64,000 nucleotides of DNA from Cliona cf. orientalis (lineage: Eukaryota; Porifera; Demospongiae; Clionaida; Clionaidae), in contig OZ005691.1 in NCBI GenBank assembly GCA_963930775.1, positions 5,887,000 to 5,950,999 on the forward strand. The letters are read 5' to 3'. Numbering within the stretch: position 1 is the stretch's first letter; each line of letters begins with the position of its first letter. This document shows positions 25,132 through 35,800 of this stretch, one piece after another. The translations under genes and the position numbers were made by a program. A model generated the notes under the pieces. The model was not told where the DNA came from, did no database searches, and saw only the letters and a program-made list of their open reading frames with translations.

Positions 25132-25340
25132 CCGTATAATAGCGGAAAACTTTCGAGGGAGAAACTTTCACGAATTTCGCGATTTTTCAGCCACCCGCGA
25201 AAGTTTTCTCCACGAAATTCTAGGCATGCCACACCCATTATGCGACCAGTTTTAACCATCCGCGAAAGTTTTCTCCGCGAAAAGCTCCTTTCCTACCGCT
25301 CCACGAAAGTTTTCTCCCTCAAAAATTTCCCACTATACGG
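25132..25340. mobile_element. MITE with CCGTATA ends and TA target site
   Basis: Left ccgtataatagcggaaaact and right end (complement ccgtatagtgggaaattttt) form an imperfect 40-bp inverted repeat flanked by TA. The inside repeats the motif cgcgaaagttttctcc three times. Typical Tc1/mariner-type MITE. Confidence 0.7.
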
Positions 25341-27655
25341 TAGGAAAGGTGTGCTTAACAATCCAGCTTGACAAGGACCACGAGCTCACTATACAAACAT
25401 TCCCCATGCCTCATCAACCATACCTACTCAAGCTAATCACCTGTGCACGCATCTAATCAAGCGCCACATCAGCAGCAAATCCAGCAATGGAAGCTTTGAT
25501 ATTGGCTGTATCTTAGCTTAAACAGCCTTGTCAGAAAACATAATATATTATTGTGGCCTGTGTAGACAGCCGGTGTCAAAGTGTTACTAAATTTAAGGTT
25601 CTGCCTCAATTATGTCAAATGAGAACCAAAACCAAATTTGTATCCAATAGTACCCTTTGATCACCATGAATTCAATGTGCTCAATGTACCAGATGGGTGG
25701 AGAGGAAGACAATACCCACAGCAGCACAATTAGCTGAACCATCTATTATCCTTGTACATGTAATAGAGGCTAAGCTCACACCTCACAGCTACTGTAACAT
25801 AGTTGAGGTTTTTACATAATACACCGGTATACAGCTGCAGCAGATTAGCTAATATTAAGATAATCTATAGTGTACATTCACAAGAACATGAATGACTATA
25901 GTTAGTTACAATAGACACAATGTGGTATTCATTCAATGGATCAACTATTGATGAATAGATTATACTTCTTTTACATCTGCCACTTTAGATTTAAGGCGTG
26001 GCAATACGATTTTCCAACACAAATTACGCTATCAATATGCACACGTAATTATCACTAGAGCTGTGCTTTACTCAAGCAGAAAATGCCCTATTCTTCACAA
26101 TTACAATATATTATTATGGAGTGAGCTGGTGAGACAAATAATATATATATCATTTCCTTATGCTTCCTCATATGGCCATGGGGATGTTTGTTGATTTCTA
26201 GAGCAGGAAAATAATTATTTTGTTCAAGCCTCATAATCACCAGTTAGAGTAAACAACTTGCAGTGGGGCAGGTGGATGGCTTTGGGAGTTGGGGGGTGGG
26301 GTGGGAGGACAAACATACTTGTATATAATAATTATGTGGAGCTACTGACTGTATTGCTGGAAATTATGATTGGCAGGAATGAAATTTCGTGGTTGGGTCC
26401 AAAATCACCACGATTGCAAAAATATTGGTGAAGTAAATTTGGGAGTTCATTATGGCATCACCATTATTATGAGTATGACTTATTGGCAGGTTTAATTTGG
26501 CAGTTACAAGATACCAAAAACTGCCAAATTAAAATTCCCAGCGATACAGTATGCTACAAAATCCACCAAATCCAGTGGGTGTGCCAGGGGGTATGCTCCT
26601 CCAATGTTCTAAGATCAACTCTGCATGGTGCAATTCTGAGCCAAACATATCCATCGTACTCCGAAGTCAACCACAATATTTAACCAAACATTTGTGTAGC
26701 TATATAAAATAAACCTTGCAGCTGAATTAAGGGATGATTTAGTGCCAGAGATAACTCTGGGACTATAGCCCTCCCACCCACACCCCCCCCCCCCCCCCAC
26801 CCCCAACAGAGCTGCATGCATGCATAGATTTGTTGAACCATTGGTCCTGAAAGTACGCTACAACTGAAGACGAATAACCACCATATTGAAACGTTTATTG
26901 CATGAATGAGCAGGAAGAATAAGTGCCACTCAGAGTCTCTGTTCTAGAATAGCAGCTCTACTTACAACAGCTATTCATGTTTAATTGATGTTGAATGAAG
27001 TGGAAACATGTAAGTTGGGTACAAAACTATGCAACTAGCGTAAGAAGCAGGCAGAGAGATATCTACATACACATCGCAAAGTGGGTTACATAGTCCGGCA
27101 CAGAGCTATATTATTATACTAGGCCCAAATTCATTAATAGTTTCTCATCAGCCCGCCTGCTCAAGCTACATATCACCATTCTTAATTATTGCATTCCAGT
27201 GATGCAAAGAAAGGGGCGTATCTTGTCACTTGATCCGACTTGACTTTCAAGGGAATACCTTACACCTAAAAAGGGGGATCAACTATATGGCCAGCTGCTG
27301 TCTAACAAACATGTTTCAAAGTTGGGTGGTCAGCACTCAAAGCAGTAATACTGGTAGATTTTAATTAAGTATCACAGCACTGCATGCAGTGAACCACTGC
27401 ATTTGATGGTTGTGGCCTGAGGTTTGCATTAGGCTAGCTGGTAAATACCCGGTGCCTACCCGCATCACTGTGTGTGTACCAGTGGGGAACTACCTGATGT
27501 CAATCAACGAGGGCATACATAGTCTGAAGTATCTATGCATGATCGGGGCCTTACGCACGACACAATTGCAGCGCACCAGAATATGGAACGAAGCAGAATA
27601 TTGCCATTCGGTCAAAAGATAGAGCGTATGCATGCTTAAAACGAAAACTGAACAT

Positions 27656-27850
27656 ACCTTGAAAGTCGGGCCTCGCTACAGAATCACACAGCACTCCGAA
27701 GATCGATGATGATCAAAATTCACTGTTCAACGCTGCTACAGCACTTTCAGCGGCTTTAATATTATTATGGGATATAGCTCGGTCTGGACAACACCGCGAT
27801 ATTGCCTTATTAGGCCTGTAAGCCGATACGCGCACGCGCGATCGCGCGAG
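27656..27850 (-). promoter_or_regulatory. Candidate promoter and non-coding first exon (possibly of the desaturase)
   Basis: A local CpG-rich patch in AT-rich DNA, with the 14-bp palindrome CGCGCGATCGCGCG (27835-27848). On the minus strand the transcript-like sequence ends in a strong donor, GACTTTCAAG/GTATGT (junction near 27656-27657). The next coding feature on that strand is the desaturase, whose ATG sits directly behind an acceptor, so this could be its 5' exon with a 5.4-kb intron. This is inference; an unrelated non-coding RNA or an element end is also possible. Confidence 0.3.
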
Positions 27851-28499
27851 CGTTCAAAGCATGATTACGAGAGTATACGTCATATCATAATTATCATAGT
27901 ATGCATATATGCCGGTTACACGCATGCAGTCTATAGAATTGGCAAAATCCGTCACACAGTGCCATAAATTGTGTGGCCCGACCGTGCCCTCAGCATTCAA
28001 CCCCGGCACGATCATTAATTGGATCAAGTGTATAGCTGTTTATGATTCAGTGCTAGAAAGTGACTTCAAGCATGACAATGATTGGGAAATCGGTATCATA
28101 ACTAATGTTTTTGGGACAAGAATTTATCAATGACACCCTTAGCTAGCTTACAGCAGCTGTTATGATCAATTTGCTGTCCTGATCATATTAAACTGGTATC
28201 ATCAGTTCATTATAACTGATGTCATGATCATTATTATTGATTATTCTGGCAAGCCAGTATAATATTATAGCTAAAGCTTTTAGTCACTGCATGCAAGTAC
28301 ATCATCCTGGAGGATATCTATAGCTGTCCGAGTGTAATCAAATGATCATAAGTTAAGCCACAAGGCTGTCTGTTAATTTTTTGATATCCTATGACGTCGT
28401 GGTCCCCACACATGTTCATGAGAGCAATGAAAATAACTTGACTCGGTCATTTCAATGCCATACAATTGCAAGATATTATTAATGATTATTGCTAAGACT

Positions 28500-28641
28500 T
28501 AGTATTATTATATATTGTGCATGCAGCTAGATTGTATACTCAGGCTGACCAAACTTTAAGGTAATACCCTTAGTATTATTATATATTGTGCATGCAGCTA
28601 GATTGTATACTCAGGCTGACCAAACTTTAAGGTAATACCCT
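28500..28641. repeat. Perfect 71-bp tandem duplication
   Basis: 28500-28570 and 28571-28641 are identical at every base (tagtattattatatattgtg ... aaggtaataccct). Identity in AT-rich non-coding DNA implies a very recent event. Confidence 0.9.
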
Positions 28642-30761
28642 GTTCAAACAACAATGCAAAATTACTAATCATGTTTCTGTATGATGCATGTACTATAGCT
28701 ATATACATCATAAAATTGGCCCAGTCCTCGATTGCGAGCAGCAAATTTGACATTCTGCAGCTCTCAGACTTGCTGTATACATTAAGTGAGGCACACCTGG
28801 ACTATGTATACATATTATAATATTATTATAATTATACCCCCCAAAGTTCATGAAGGCTATAACAGTTAATACGTATAATAATATTATATATAGCTATATC
28901 ACAATTCATCTTGTCATTGAGTGTTACATCACAATAGCTAGGGTAGAGGCCAAGGGTTCACAAGTTGACAATGTATATATACATTGCTGTCATGTTTTGA
29001 TCATGAGTTTATTATCTATATCTACACATTTTTGGAGGCCTCAGTATAATTTTGCACATTGTAACCCATCACTGTTTTGAAACTATATATACATGAAGCC
29101 TTATAATATATGCACTAGCTGCTGTCGGCATGTTTACAACTGGTGTAGCTATAGCTACGCACATCAACATCTTTTGGAACTAAGTCTGTTTGCATAACTT
29201 TTGCACAATAATCTCAATGTTGTGTACACTGGTCGTTATCTTTCTCAAAATAAATAATATTGCTGCTATATATAATATAAATTAATTTATATTATAGATT
29301 TCACGGTGTTCCCGAAAATTCAACTTCTCTTTGAGTTATAATATCTTTACTACTGAAATGATGCACCACTGTATAATAGCCAACATACGTAATAATATAT
29401 TTTCTATGCTACATGTACATGCAGAGTATTATGACATTGTATATCATGGTGATACCAGGCTGATTTTAGAGTCTAAAAATGACTGTGGCATTGAGGGTAT
29501 ACCAGTAACTCTAAGATCTACATTCGACACCCTACCGTAGGATGCCAATGTTTTGGCACCTATTGTGATACTATATATGGTGTACTATATATAGCACCAG
29601 GTCCTGCATGATAATAATAATTATTATGCGTCTTAAGGAATCATGGTGTTGCCATAACTACCTCTACCATCAATCCACTCCTAACATTGACATGCTTTGA
29701 ATCGCCACACCTTGCATGGGCAAAACACTCTTTCATGACACCATGCATATGATGCACAATACATGATCTTTTCCATGTAAAATTTATGGTATACATGTTA
29801 TTGTAAGTGCAATATATACACTGTCATTGTAATTACAAACACAATTATTTAATAATAATTATTATTGTGGGAGTGTCCAGCCCATCCCTAGCTATAGCTA
29901 ATATTATTATTATAATAATATAGTATACATGTAAGTAGCTATACCTGTATACTGCTCTAATTAGAACGCACCTGGAAAAAATGATTAGCATGGCCACACG
30001 GCACATTCTTATAATATTATAGAGCGCGAAAACTAGGATTCTGGCATCGGTGGCGCATTCATTTAATATAGAGAGGCACCTTAACTTCTGATTAGATTGG
30101 ATGCGGTAATTATCTTATCGAAAGAGATCAGAACATCACTGGTCTCAGGTTCCCAAGCTCCTCTAAAATTAATCCTTGGTTGGCAAAATGATTCCTTGGT
30201 CATGATGTCTTATGTGGAATTCCTTGCATGGTCATTAACGGTGTTGTAATAATATTATAGCTACCGGTATATATCTTGCATGGCAAACTCGATCCGCACC
30301 ATAATATTATTGTATGGCTTAAACCTTTACTAAGCAAATAGCAATGCAGTCATATTAAATTGACCACATTCCAGTAGCTGCATAGTTCTAGTTGTGCATA
30401 TGGTAAAAGGTCGTCAATATAGTGAACGCCACATAAATACCAGAGTCGTATGAAAATAGGGTCCCCATTTTCATAATAATCTTATTTTACGGACCCCTGG
30501 GTCCCCATTTTCCGGTAGGATTTTGGGGACCTAGCATGCACATGACTCAGCCTGTACGGTATCCATTAGCTAGCTAATTTGTAGCACAATTACTATCATG
30601 CAAGGATATTATGCTATCAGCTATAGCATAGAATGAATGCCTGATACCCATGACTTCGCTTCATGTTTCTAGCTACCGCAATAAGCAGTACGTAACAAGT
30701 GCCTGAGTATGCTCAAGAGCTAGCTACCCTAGCACAATCATAAACTCCACAAAGCACTGTA

Positions 30762-30965
30762 CAGTGGCGTACGATGTTTTTGAACAGGGGGGCTGTAAAT
30801 AAAATTGCGTGCAAAGTGTGCACAAAATTTTTTTGGATCACACGATACGCCTTCAAACCATGCCCATTATTGGCTGTAAAGTATACCTTACATCACAAAT
30901 CTGAAGATGTCAGGGCCTAGTAGAACCTAGGTTTAGGCCCAGCCCCCCTGCTTCTTACGCCAGTG
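30762..30965. mobile_element. CAGTGGCGTA MITE, copy 1 (TSD CTGTA)
   Basis: Ends cagtggcgta and tacgccagtg are inverted repeats (one mismatch), extended by aggggggct / agccccccct inside. It is flanked by exact 5-bp duplications CTGTA (30757-30761 and 30966-30970). Non-coding, 204 bp. CAGTG-type ends fit the hAT superfamily; 5-bp duplications fit its hAT5 group, or Transib. Confidence 0.8.
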
Positions 30966-31059
30966 CTGTATCACTATATTATTATTACTTTAAACTTGAG
31001 TTTGTATGAAAATAGGTCGGCTTTTCATACACAGTGCGTGCAAAGTGTTGACGACCTTT

Positions 31060-31253
31060 ACCAAACTAGAGCTACCAGCCAAACGTGTGCCACTAGCAAT
31101 ATTGACGACCTTTACTAGTCCACAATGTTCAATGTTATGCGCATGAGCAGAAAGCACAAGGCCTGTATGCGTAACGCATTGAGTGGGCACTGTCGATAGG
31201 CGTGGTTACGAAGGGTTTTGTGACGCTCGTGGACCCCATTATCCCTCGATTCG
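31060..31253 (+). repeat. Dispersed repeat, second copy at 44990-45185
   Basis: Shared words in order: agccaaacgtg..ccactagca, ttgacgaccttta, ttatgcgcatgagcagaaag, cacaaggcctgtatgc, cattgagtgggcact, tgacgctcgtgga, ccctcgattcg. The 31-kb copy is interrupted after ctcgattcg by a foldback element; the 45-kb copy continues uninterrupted. The core ttgacgacctttac also occurs at 14957 and, mutated, at 1649. Confidence 0.75.
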
Positions 31254-32072
31254 TAGTCTCGTCCCCAGACCCCACCCTCGAGGAGGAAAAGGGTCTGGTG
31301 AACTTGGGCAGAATCCTCGGGCCTGTGCTGAGGAATTTCCATGCACCAATGAGATCACAGCTCTGCTCAGTCACATGACAAGCTTACCGCAGGAATGCAA
31401 CATCACTGTATACATGTACATGTAGCTGTACAAGCTCTTCAATTTCGCTGACCAGTCAGGTTCAAGGTTTGCTTTACGATCAGATCTCATTGGCGCGTGG
31501 AAATTCCTCACAGTGGCGTAGGAAGATGTTTTTGAGCAGGGGGGCTGAAAGTAAGCAGGTGAAGACTCACTTTACGTGCGCATAGCGCGCTAAAGCTAGG
31601 GGGGTCTGAGGGCATGCTCCCCCAGGAAAATTTTGGAATTTTAGACCTGAGAGCTTTTCTAGTGCATTTTCGAGCTTGTCACATGTGAACACAGATCACA
31701 GATCAGTAGTGACTACTGATCTGTGTTCACATGTGACAATTATTGATATCTACACACCGTGGGGCTAAGATACACCACAATCATGAATAACTCAACCCTG
31801 ATTGTGGCAACAGATGAAAAAGAAAAGTGCAAACCTCAGAGGGTGAGCCCCACCCCCTGGCTTGTAAAAATTAGAGGGGCTCTGCCCCCTAAATCTTATG
31901 ACTGGGGGGGCAATTGCCCCCCCCCCCCAGCCCCCCTGGTTCTTACGCCAGTGCCTCAGCGCAGGCCCAAGGATTCTGCCTAAGTTCACCAGACCCTTTT
32001 CCTCCTTGGAGGTGGGGTCTGGGGACGAGACTAATGAGATCGTAGCTTTGGCTCAGTCATATGACAAGCTTA
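31254..32072. mobile_element. Large foldback element carrying a nested insertion
   Basis: Flanked by the direct repeat CTCGATTCG (31245-31253 and 32073-32081). The undisturbed relative at 45170 has only one copy of that word, so it behaves as a 9-bp target-site duplication. Left arm (tagtctcgtccccagacccc..) and right arm (..ggggtctggggacgagacta) are inverted repeats of about 100 bp. The right arm is split by the CAGTGGCGTA element at 31511-31953. A 40-bp unit (atgagatc..atgacaagctta) occurs both inside and at the right end. Non-coding. Confidence 0.65.
31511..31953. mobile_element. CAGTGGCGTA MITE, copy 2 (TSD CCTCA)
   Basis: Ends cagtggcgtaggaa and ttcttacgccagtg, flanked by exact 5-bp duplications CCTCA (31506-31510, 31954-31958). 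Removing it restores the right arm of the surrounding foldback. It contains a near-perfect 60-bp palindrome (31678-31737, core gtcacatgtgaacacagatc). Confidence 0.85.
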
Positions 32073-32640
32073 CTCGATTCGAAACACACAGTGTTATGGT
32101 TATCTATTTTATGCATACCCTGATTAGATCATTGCAGGAGTCACGTAAAATCTTAACCCAAGGGATAAGTCGTGTAAAATCTTTCCATGATAGGGCAATT
32201 TTCCTACTTCTACGTAAACATCTGTAGGACCCCAGGCCCTGCAGAGCTCCTTGCCACCTAGCTTTTGAAATGCTTCATGTATTTTGCAGACATGTTACGC
32301 AGCAACTTCACAACATGGCCCTTTTTCCCTGGATCAGCCCAGTTGCAGGTGCACAGCACATGCACACCAGGAACACAACCCTGCTCAAGTTGTATACAGA
32401 ACCCTTATTTTATTGTATTAATTAGATATAATGGAGGTCAAAGTTTATTGTATATGCATCTTGAGGCGTGAAATCATAGCAGGACTAGCTACCAATTTCC
32501 TTTCGACTAGAACCGCATCCTCCCCCGAAGCACTACCGGGTCATTAATAGAAGCTTGACCGTCGAGGATGCATGTGGTAAATTAAACAAAGTGAAGTCCG
32601 GTAGGTGGTGGGAGCACACACAGACAGTGTGGAGATAAGC

Positions 32641-32866
32641 CGGGAAGTCTTAATGTTCTGCGGCTACCTGCACCGTTTATGATGGCGATAAAGCGCAAGG
32701 GCTCATCCTGTGCTGCAGGCTTTAAAGCACGGCGGGTCCGAAGCGAGTAGCTCACTTTGCATTTTGGGGGATAAATCCTCTATAGCAAGTGAAAGCCTCG
32801 ATAAATCATCAGTTTAATTAGTGAGCAAGAACGTGCAGACGGTGCGGCGAGAAGTGCTAGCCGAGC
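32641..32866 (+). promoter_or_regulatory. DUOX 5' region with a 22-codon upstream ORF
   Basis: The 230 bp before the DUOX ATG are less AT-rich than the surroundings. They hold a complete short ORF at 32682-32750 (ATG GCG ATA AAG CGC ... GCG AG TAG; product MAIKRKGSSCAAGFKARRVR plus two residues, strongly basic). If transcription begins upstream of 32682 this would be a translated upstream ORF and could lower DUOX output. The transcription start is not known. Confidence 0.35.
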
Positions 32867-35800
32867 ATGAACTTCAAGACGTATAGCACTTACTTGCTAC
32901 TACTGGCATGCGCAGCCGCATGCAAGGCGCAGCGGAGCGGTACCGTTCTGGACGAAGTTCCAGGCTCCGAACTTGGACCGGTGTACATGCTGCAGAGATC
33001 CATTCAAGAAGATTTGAACCTAGCTGATCAAGACGTAATCAAGAGAGAGTTGAACGTATCTGGTATCATAAGAGCCAATGAGGAAATCTCTTATGAGTGG
33101 GAAACCTTTGACGGCTGGTACAACAATCCTGCACACCCAGAATGGGGTGGAGCTGGTAAGTTGCAATGGATGAAGCAGCACCCTGCATTAGTAGCAAAGT
33201 CTCCCAAAGGGCAGATTCCCAATTATTAAGAAAGGATATTATTTCATTGCCATGGCATCTCCATGGAATAAAAATAAAATAGCAGTAATTAATTTTTAAG
33301 GGGCAAAGCTGAAAGGGTTGGAATAAACAGTGTCTATCAATAGCGTAAAAAAGGTGCTCAGCCTAACTTCGAGGGATTTAGTATACATCTTTACACAGAT
33401 TTTGGTATGTCTGCGTGAAGCAGCTAGCTACTATAACCCGGCACTCGGAAGTAGGCCTTGACAAATTTCCTTTTTTCTGCCTATTTTGCTTTTCTTTTGT
33501 GCTCGATAGCCATTAATTTTTGCTTTCAGAGTCACCCATTTTGCTCTCTCTTTCACCGGCCCATTTTGCTTTCCAAATTTCCTTTTTTGCATACTGTACA
33601 GTAATTAAAGTGCAGGCACGGATTAGAGAATGAGTATGGTTGTATCACTATAGTTCTTTCTGCCATCGCATAGCAAATAGTACATCTCAACACACATCGG
33701 CTCTTTTCTTAATAAGTGGATGTGGAAGTGGAAGTAGATCTACATGTAGAACTAATTAGCAGGAAATGGCTAGAGCCAAGCAATCCAGAAAATTCAAAGC
33801 TCATTCTTTGCCATTTTGCTTTTTTGACAAAATTGATAGCCCATTTTGCTTGCAGAATTGCTTCTTTCTTTTGGCTACTGATTTTGCTCAAATTTTGCTA
33901 AGCAAAATTAATTTTGTCAAGGCCTACTCGGAAGTATTATAATATATTTTCTTCTTGATATAATAAGAATTCAGTTACACCAAAATGTTAGCAGTTTCAT
34001 GTTATGTAATACTAATTAGCACTACAACTAAAAATTAATTACTTGGACAATCTTCCCCTCAGATTTTCCACTCGAGAGGAGGATGCATGCTGACTATGAA
34101 GATGGAGTGTATGAGATAATCCGAGAAGAGAAACGAGGTAATGTGCTGTTGATCTCCAACATCACACAGCACGGTCTCAGTGGCTTGCAGTCGTCGAAAA
34201 GGACAGCACTCTTCACTTTCTTTGGTATGTCTGTAGATACTTATTAACTAGATGCACAGCATGCAGGGTTGGCATGCATATGATGTGTTATATGCAAGCA
34301 TTATCAGTGCATTCTTGATGCAAATTAATATCTGAGTGTATGCAAGTACTATAATAGACTAGTTAGTGTTCTGCATCAAGAATCTGATTCATTATTCTCC
34401 CAGTAGATCTCGGTATAGCTGCATTAGTTCAGTGACATTTTTAGTTTTTGTCAAGGTATTAATATTTTAGTATACATAGTCTTGCAATGCTCAAATTTTT
34501 ATGCGATAATATTATTATTATAAATTATATAATATTATTCCCTGATAAGTATGGTATTTTAAGTTACCTCTCGTAGCTACTTGTAGAACGTAAGGGGGAC
34601 AATAAAAATTACTTAGTATTAATAATTATCTTGTGAGATGAAATCTCACAAATGATTCAAACTGACATGCAGTGACAGTGCACTCTAACCACATCCAGGT
34701 CAGCAGGTTCTAGAGGAAATGGTGGATGCTCAAAGACCAGGATGCATCCCTGAGTACGAGAACATCAACATTCCAAAATGCCATCCAGTCTACGATCCAG
34801 AATGTCAATCAGAGAGAGTCATCCCTTTCCTCCGCAGCCGTTACGATTATAGCACCGGATACAACCCCAACAACCCACGCAACCAGCTAAACGAGATCAC
34901 TCCCTGGTTTGATGGTGGCCTTGTCTATGGTACGACCAAGGCATGGACCGACCGCATACGAGCATTTCAGAATGGCTACCTTGGAGTTCTTGACAAATCA
35001 AGTAGTATTGATGATCAGCCGATTTCTGACATGTTTCCACCGAGAAATGATGTAGGTTTGCCTTTTACCAATCCTTCTCCACCTGCTAATGCCACCCTTT
35101 TCCCAGTCAACCGATTCTGGGGTAAGTAGCTAAATTCCGTTTTATTATTCAATTACAAGTGTGTAATGACTATAAACAGTCCTGAATGGATAAGTCCCCA
35201 TCATAGCATTTCCCAGGTACTAGGTTGAAGAGCTACCTTTCCTGACCACATATCCTGCTGCTTGCTTTGTATTGACAAACTTGTGGTTAATGATTTCACC
35301 ATCAATGGAAGCCAACTGCATGTAGCTAGTAATTGCTTTTCAGTTCATGCAACTCTGACCTTATGACATTGTAGCCAACTGACCCAGCCATAAGAACAAT
35401 ACCTAATTAGTTCAAAAGGAGTAGAGGTACATGTAGCTAATTGTAATGCTATTGTGATATTAATTTTAATAAGGCATCTATTAGCCATCTAGCTGTACTG
35501 CTACTCCTTTCAAGAGTAGCTTCCCTAATCTATCTCATTCTGATTGTCACAAATCAAATGCATACACTGTAACTTATAAATCACCTTTGTGAAAATTATC
35601 ATCTCATGATAACATATTCCCACAGTTATTGGAAATCCACGTGGAAATGAGAACCCTTTCCTGCTCAGTATGGGCATACTGTGGTACCGTGTTCACCAGT
35701 GGTGGGCTAGGCAGCTCCATACAGATAGAGTACTTCAAAATCCAGAATTTAGTGAAGACGAGTGGCTGTTCAATCGTGCTCGACAATTCACCATCGCCAC

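Larger units (their letters stand above)
22270..32640. other. Ten-kilobase gene-free stretch rich in repeats
   Basis: No coding exon recognised on either strand. It holds an inverted-repeat element (25132-25340), a small hairpin near 26495-26530 (aatttggcag..ctgccaaatt), a C16 run at 26783, a CpG-rich island near 27.7-27.85 kb, a perfect 71-bp tandem repeat (28500-28641), and a cluster of elements from 30.7 to 32.1 kb. Part of it may be the first intron of the minus-strand desaturase. Confidence 0.4.

Noticed and set aside
31115..32227. Several ORFs of 60-110 codons around 31.1-32.2 kb
   Set aside because: All lie across foldback arms and nested element boundaries; frames are not kept between the two arms.
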